From the NCBI GenBank assembly GCA_038924905.1, contig JBCKUK010000059.1, positions 1 to 7,147 on the forward strand: a DNA stretch of 7,147 nt, given 5' to 3'. Shown piece after piece: positions 6,288 to 7,147 of this stretch. The position numbers and the translations under genes were made by a program. Position 1 is the first letter of the stretch. Each line of letters begins with the position of its first letter. Origin of the DNA: JBCKUK01 sp038924905. Lineage in GTDB: Bacteria; Pseudomonadota; Gammaproteobacteria; Burkholderiales; Methylophilaceae. The notes below the pieces were generated by a model. That model worked only from the letters and a program-made list of their open reading frames with translations, had not been told where the DNA came from and ran no database searches.

Positions 6288-6827
6288 GTGAATGTTCGCA
6301 TATTGCGATATCTAATCATCTGCTTGGCGCTTCTCGTTGTCTCTGGGGCGCAGGCGGATGATGTTGCTATCCCTCCGCTGGAGCATCGAGTAACAGACCT
6401 TACTGGCACATTAAGCACAGATCAGCAAGCTGCACTTGAATCAAAATTGGCTCAATTCGAACAGCAAAAGGGCAGTCAAATCGCCATTTTGATTGTGCCA
6501 ACAACCAAGCCGGAAGAGATTGAACAATACACAATACGTGTTGTAGATGCATGGAAAATAGGGCGAGAAAAGATAGACGATGGCGTACTAGTTGTTATCG
6601 CCAAAGATGACCACAAAATGCGCATTGAAGTTGGCTATGGTCTAGAAGGAGTGATTCCTGATGTCATCGCTAAACGAGTGATTGCAGAAACTATGGCGCC
6701 TAGCTTTAAGCGGGGCGATTTTTACGGTGGCATCGATGCTGCGGTGGATAAATTCATCGGATTAATATCCGGTGAAGCCTTGCCGCCCCCTGCGTCTAGC
6801 CTGGAACCTAACAGCAACAACCACTAG
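6288..6827 (+). CDS. Secreted TPM-domain protein, N-terminal part ending at an in-frame amber stop
   Basis: A 179-residue product with a Sec signal peptide (hydrophobic ILRYLIICLALLVVSG, likely cut after AQA at residue 23) and one TPM/YgcG domain from about 34 to 157. Conserved segments are VTDLTGTLS, a QIAILIVPTT strand, a YTIRVVDAWKIG helix, DDGVLVVIAKDDHKMRIEVGYGLEG, and IAETMAPSFKRGDFYGGIDAAV. Family members usually continue through a proline-rich linker into membrane helices and a glycine-rich tail, giving about 250-300 residues. Here the linker (PPPAS) begins but TAG at 6825-6827 stops translation, and the missing tail is encoded immediately afterwards in the same frame. The GTG start at 6288 follows the lemA stop by six bases; the binding site is weak, suggesting coupling to lemA. 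It is either a truncated protein released to the periplasm, the first half of a split gene, or a nonsense or sequence-error version of the full gene. Confidence 0.88.
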   Translation: MNVRILRYLIICLALLVVSGAQADDVAIPPLEHRVTDLTGTLSTDQQAALESKLAQFEQQKGSQIAILIVPTTKPEEIEQYTIRVVDAWKIGREKIDDGVLVVIAKDDHKMRIEVGYGLEGVIPDVIAKRVIAETMAPSFKRGDFYGGIDAAVDKFIGLISGEALPPPASSLEPNSNNH

Positions 6828-6831
6828 GAAG
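6826..6831 (+). promoter_or_regulatory. Possible Shine-Dalgarno overlapping the TPM stop codon
   Basis: AGGAAG includes the last two bases of the TAG stop and ends two bases before the ATG at 6834; its AGGA core ends four bases before that ATG, a short but workable spacing. It could let terminating ribosomes restart on the downstream tail-coding frame. Confidence 0.45.
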
Positions 6832-6833
6832 AC

Positions 6834-7147
6834 ATGCTGCCGTTGCTGCTATTCGGGGGGCTGATTTTAGGCGGCTTATTACGCGCTGTGTTTGGTAATT
6901 TTCTGGGCGGAGCAGCAAATGGCGGGTTAATCGGCTTCGTTGTTTGGATGTTAGGCGGCGGTCTGGCTGCTGCGATAGTGCTGGCAATGGTAATTTTTGT
7001 TTTTACTTTGGCCGGGGGTGCAGCTGCCAAAGCTGGCCGGTCTGGCTATTACAGCGGAGGAAGTTCCGGTGGCGGTGGTTTTGGTGGCAGTTCTGGTGGA
7101 AGCAGCACCTTTTCTGGCGGCGGTGGTGGTTTTGGTGGCGGTGGCGC
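6834..7147 (+). CDS. Membrane and glycine-rich tail of the split TPM protein, partial at right edge
   Basis: An open frame of 104 codons that continues past the window end, in the same frame as the TPM gene and separated from it only by the TAG plus two codons. It encodes a hydrophobic start (MLPLLLFGGLILGGLLRAVFG), a second longer hydrophobic region around residues 29-64 with a Trp, and from about residue 70 a Ser/Gly/Phe-rich tail (SGGSSGGGGFGG and similar). Membrane helices followed by GGGGFGGGG repeats are the normal C-terminal part of TPM/YgcG-like proteins, so this is the missing end of the preceding gene rather than an unrelated one. Whether it is made as a separate membrane protein from the ATG at 6834, by stop-codon readthrough, or not at all is open. 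The tail DNA contains a 15-base exact repeat (7074-7088 and 7125-7139) spaced 17 codons apart, from the repetitive Gly codons. The true end lies outside the window. Confidence 0.72.
   Translation, partial: MLPLLLFGGLILGGLLRAVFGNFLGGAANGGLIGFVVWMLGGGLAAAIVLAMVIFVFTLAGGAAAKAGRSGYYSGGSSGGGGFGGSSGGSSTFSGGGGGFGGGG

Noticed and set aside
7050..7147. Glycine-codon repeats as a minisatellite or mobile repeat
   Set aside because: The GGT/GGC repetition is in frame and matches the usual Gly-rich tail of TPM-domain proteins.
1..7147. Defence system, prophage, transposon, CRISPR array, tRNA or rRNA
   Set aside because: No matching proteins, direct-repeat arrays, terminal inverted repeats or RNA gene signatures were seen. 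The gene content is housekeeping plus an envelope module.

Overview
The window reads as an ordinary stretch of bacterial chromosome with seven intact or nearly intact genes, all on the + strand, plus the start of an eighth reading frame cut by the right edge. Protein similarity recalled from family knowledge, the gene order yoaA-tsaB-rimI-udg, the near-50% GC feel and the LemA/TPM pair suggest a betaproteobacterium, perhaps of the Nitrosomonadales type (methylotroph, nitrifier or iron-oxidiser relatives). This placement is an inference; no taxonomic marker such as rRNA is present.

Layout: 49-1728 is an ABC1/UbiB (AarF) family atypical kinase with two C-terminal membrane helices. After 18 bases comes 1747-3678, a YoaA/DinG-type iron-sulphur helicase. 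Two bases later comes tsaB (3681-4373, tRNA t6A synthesis). It overlaps rimI (4370-4831, ribosomal-protein S18 N-terminal acetyltransferase) by ATGA, and rimI in turn overlaps a family 4 uracil-DNA glycosylase gene (4828-5649) by GTGA. This tight packing implies one co-transcribed, translationally coupled block for genome maintenance and translation fidelity. After a 32-base gap with a good ribosome binding site lies a second module: lemA, encoding a lipoprotein (5682-6281), and a TPM-domain secreted protein (6288-6827). The latter's membrane and glycine-rich tail continues in the same frame beyond an amber stop (6834 to the window end).

I see no mobile element, CRISPR array, tRNA, rRNA, prophage or defence system, and no gene-free stretch longer than about 50 bases. 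The points that deserve attention are specific to this copy. The helicase has Asn in place of the invariant Walker A Lys although its other motifs are intact. The TPM protein is split by an in-frame TAG that sits inside a plausible Shine-Dalgarno sequence for the downstream half. A perfect 10-bp hairpin lies just inside the helicase start. Related TTTGGT/ACCAAA palindromes occur three times in lemA. The first two could be real biology or single-base sequence errors; the sequence alone cannot decide.
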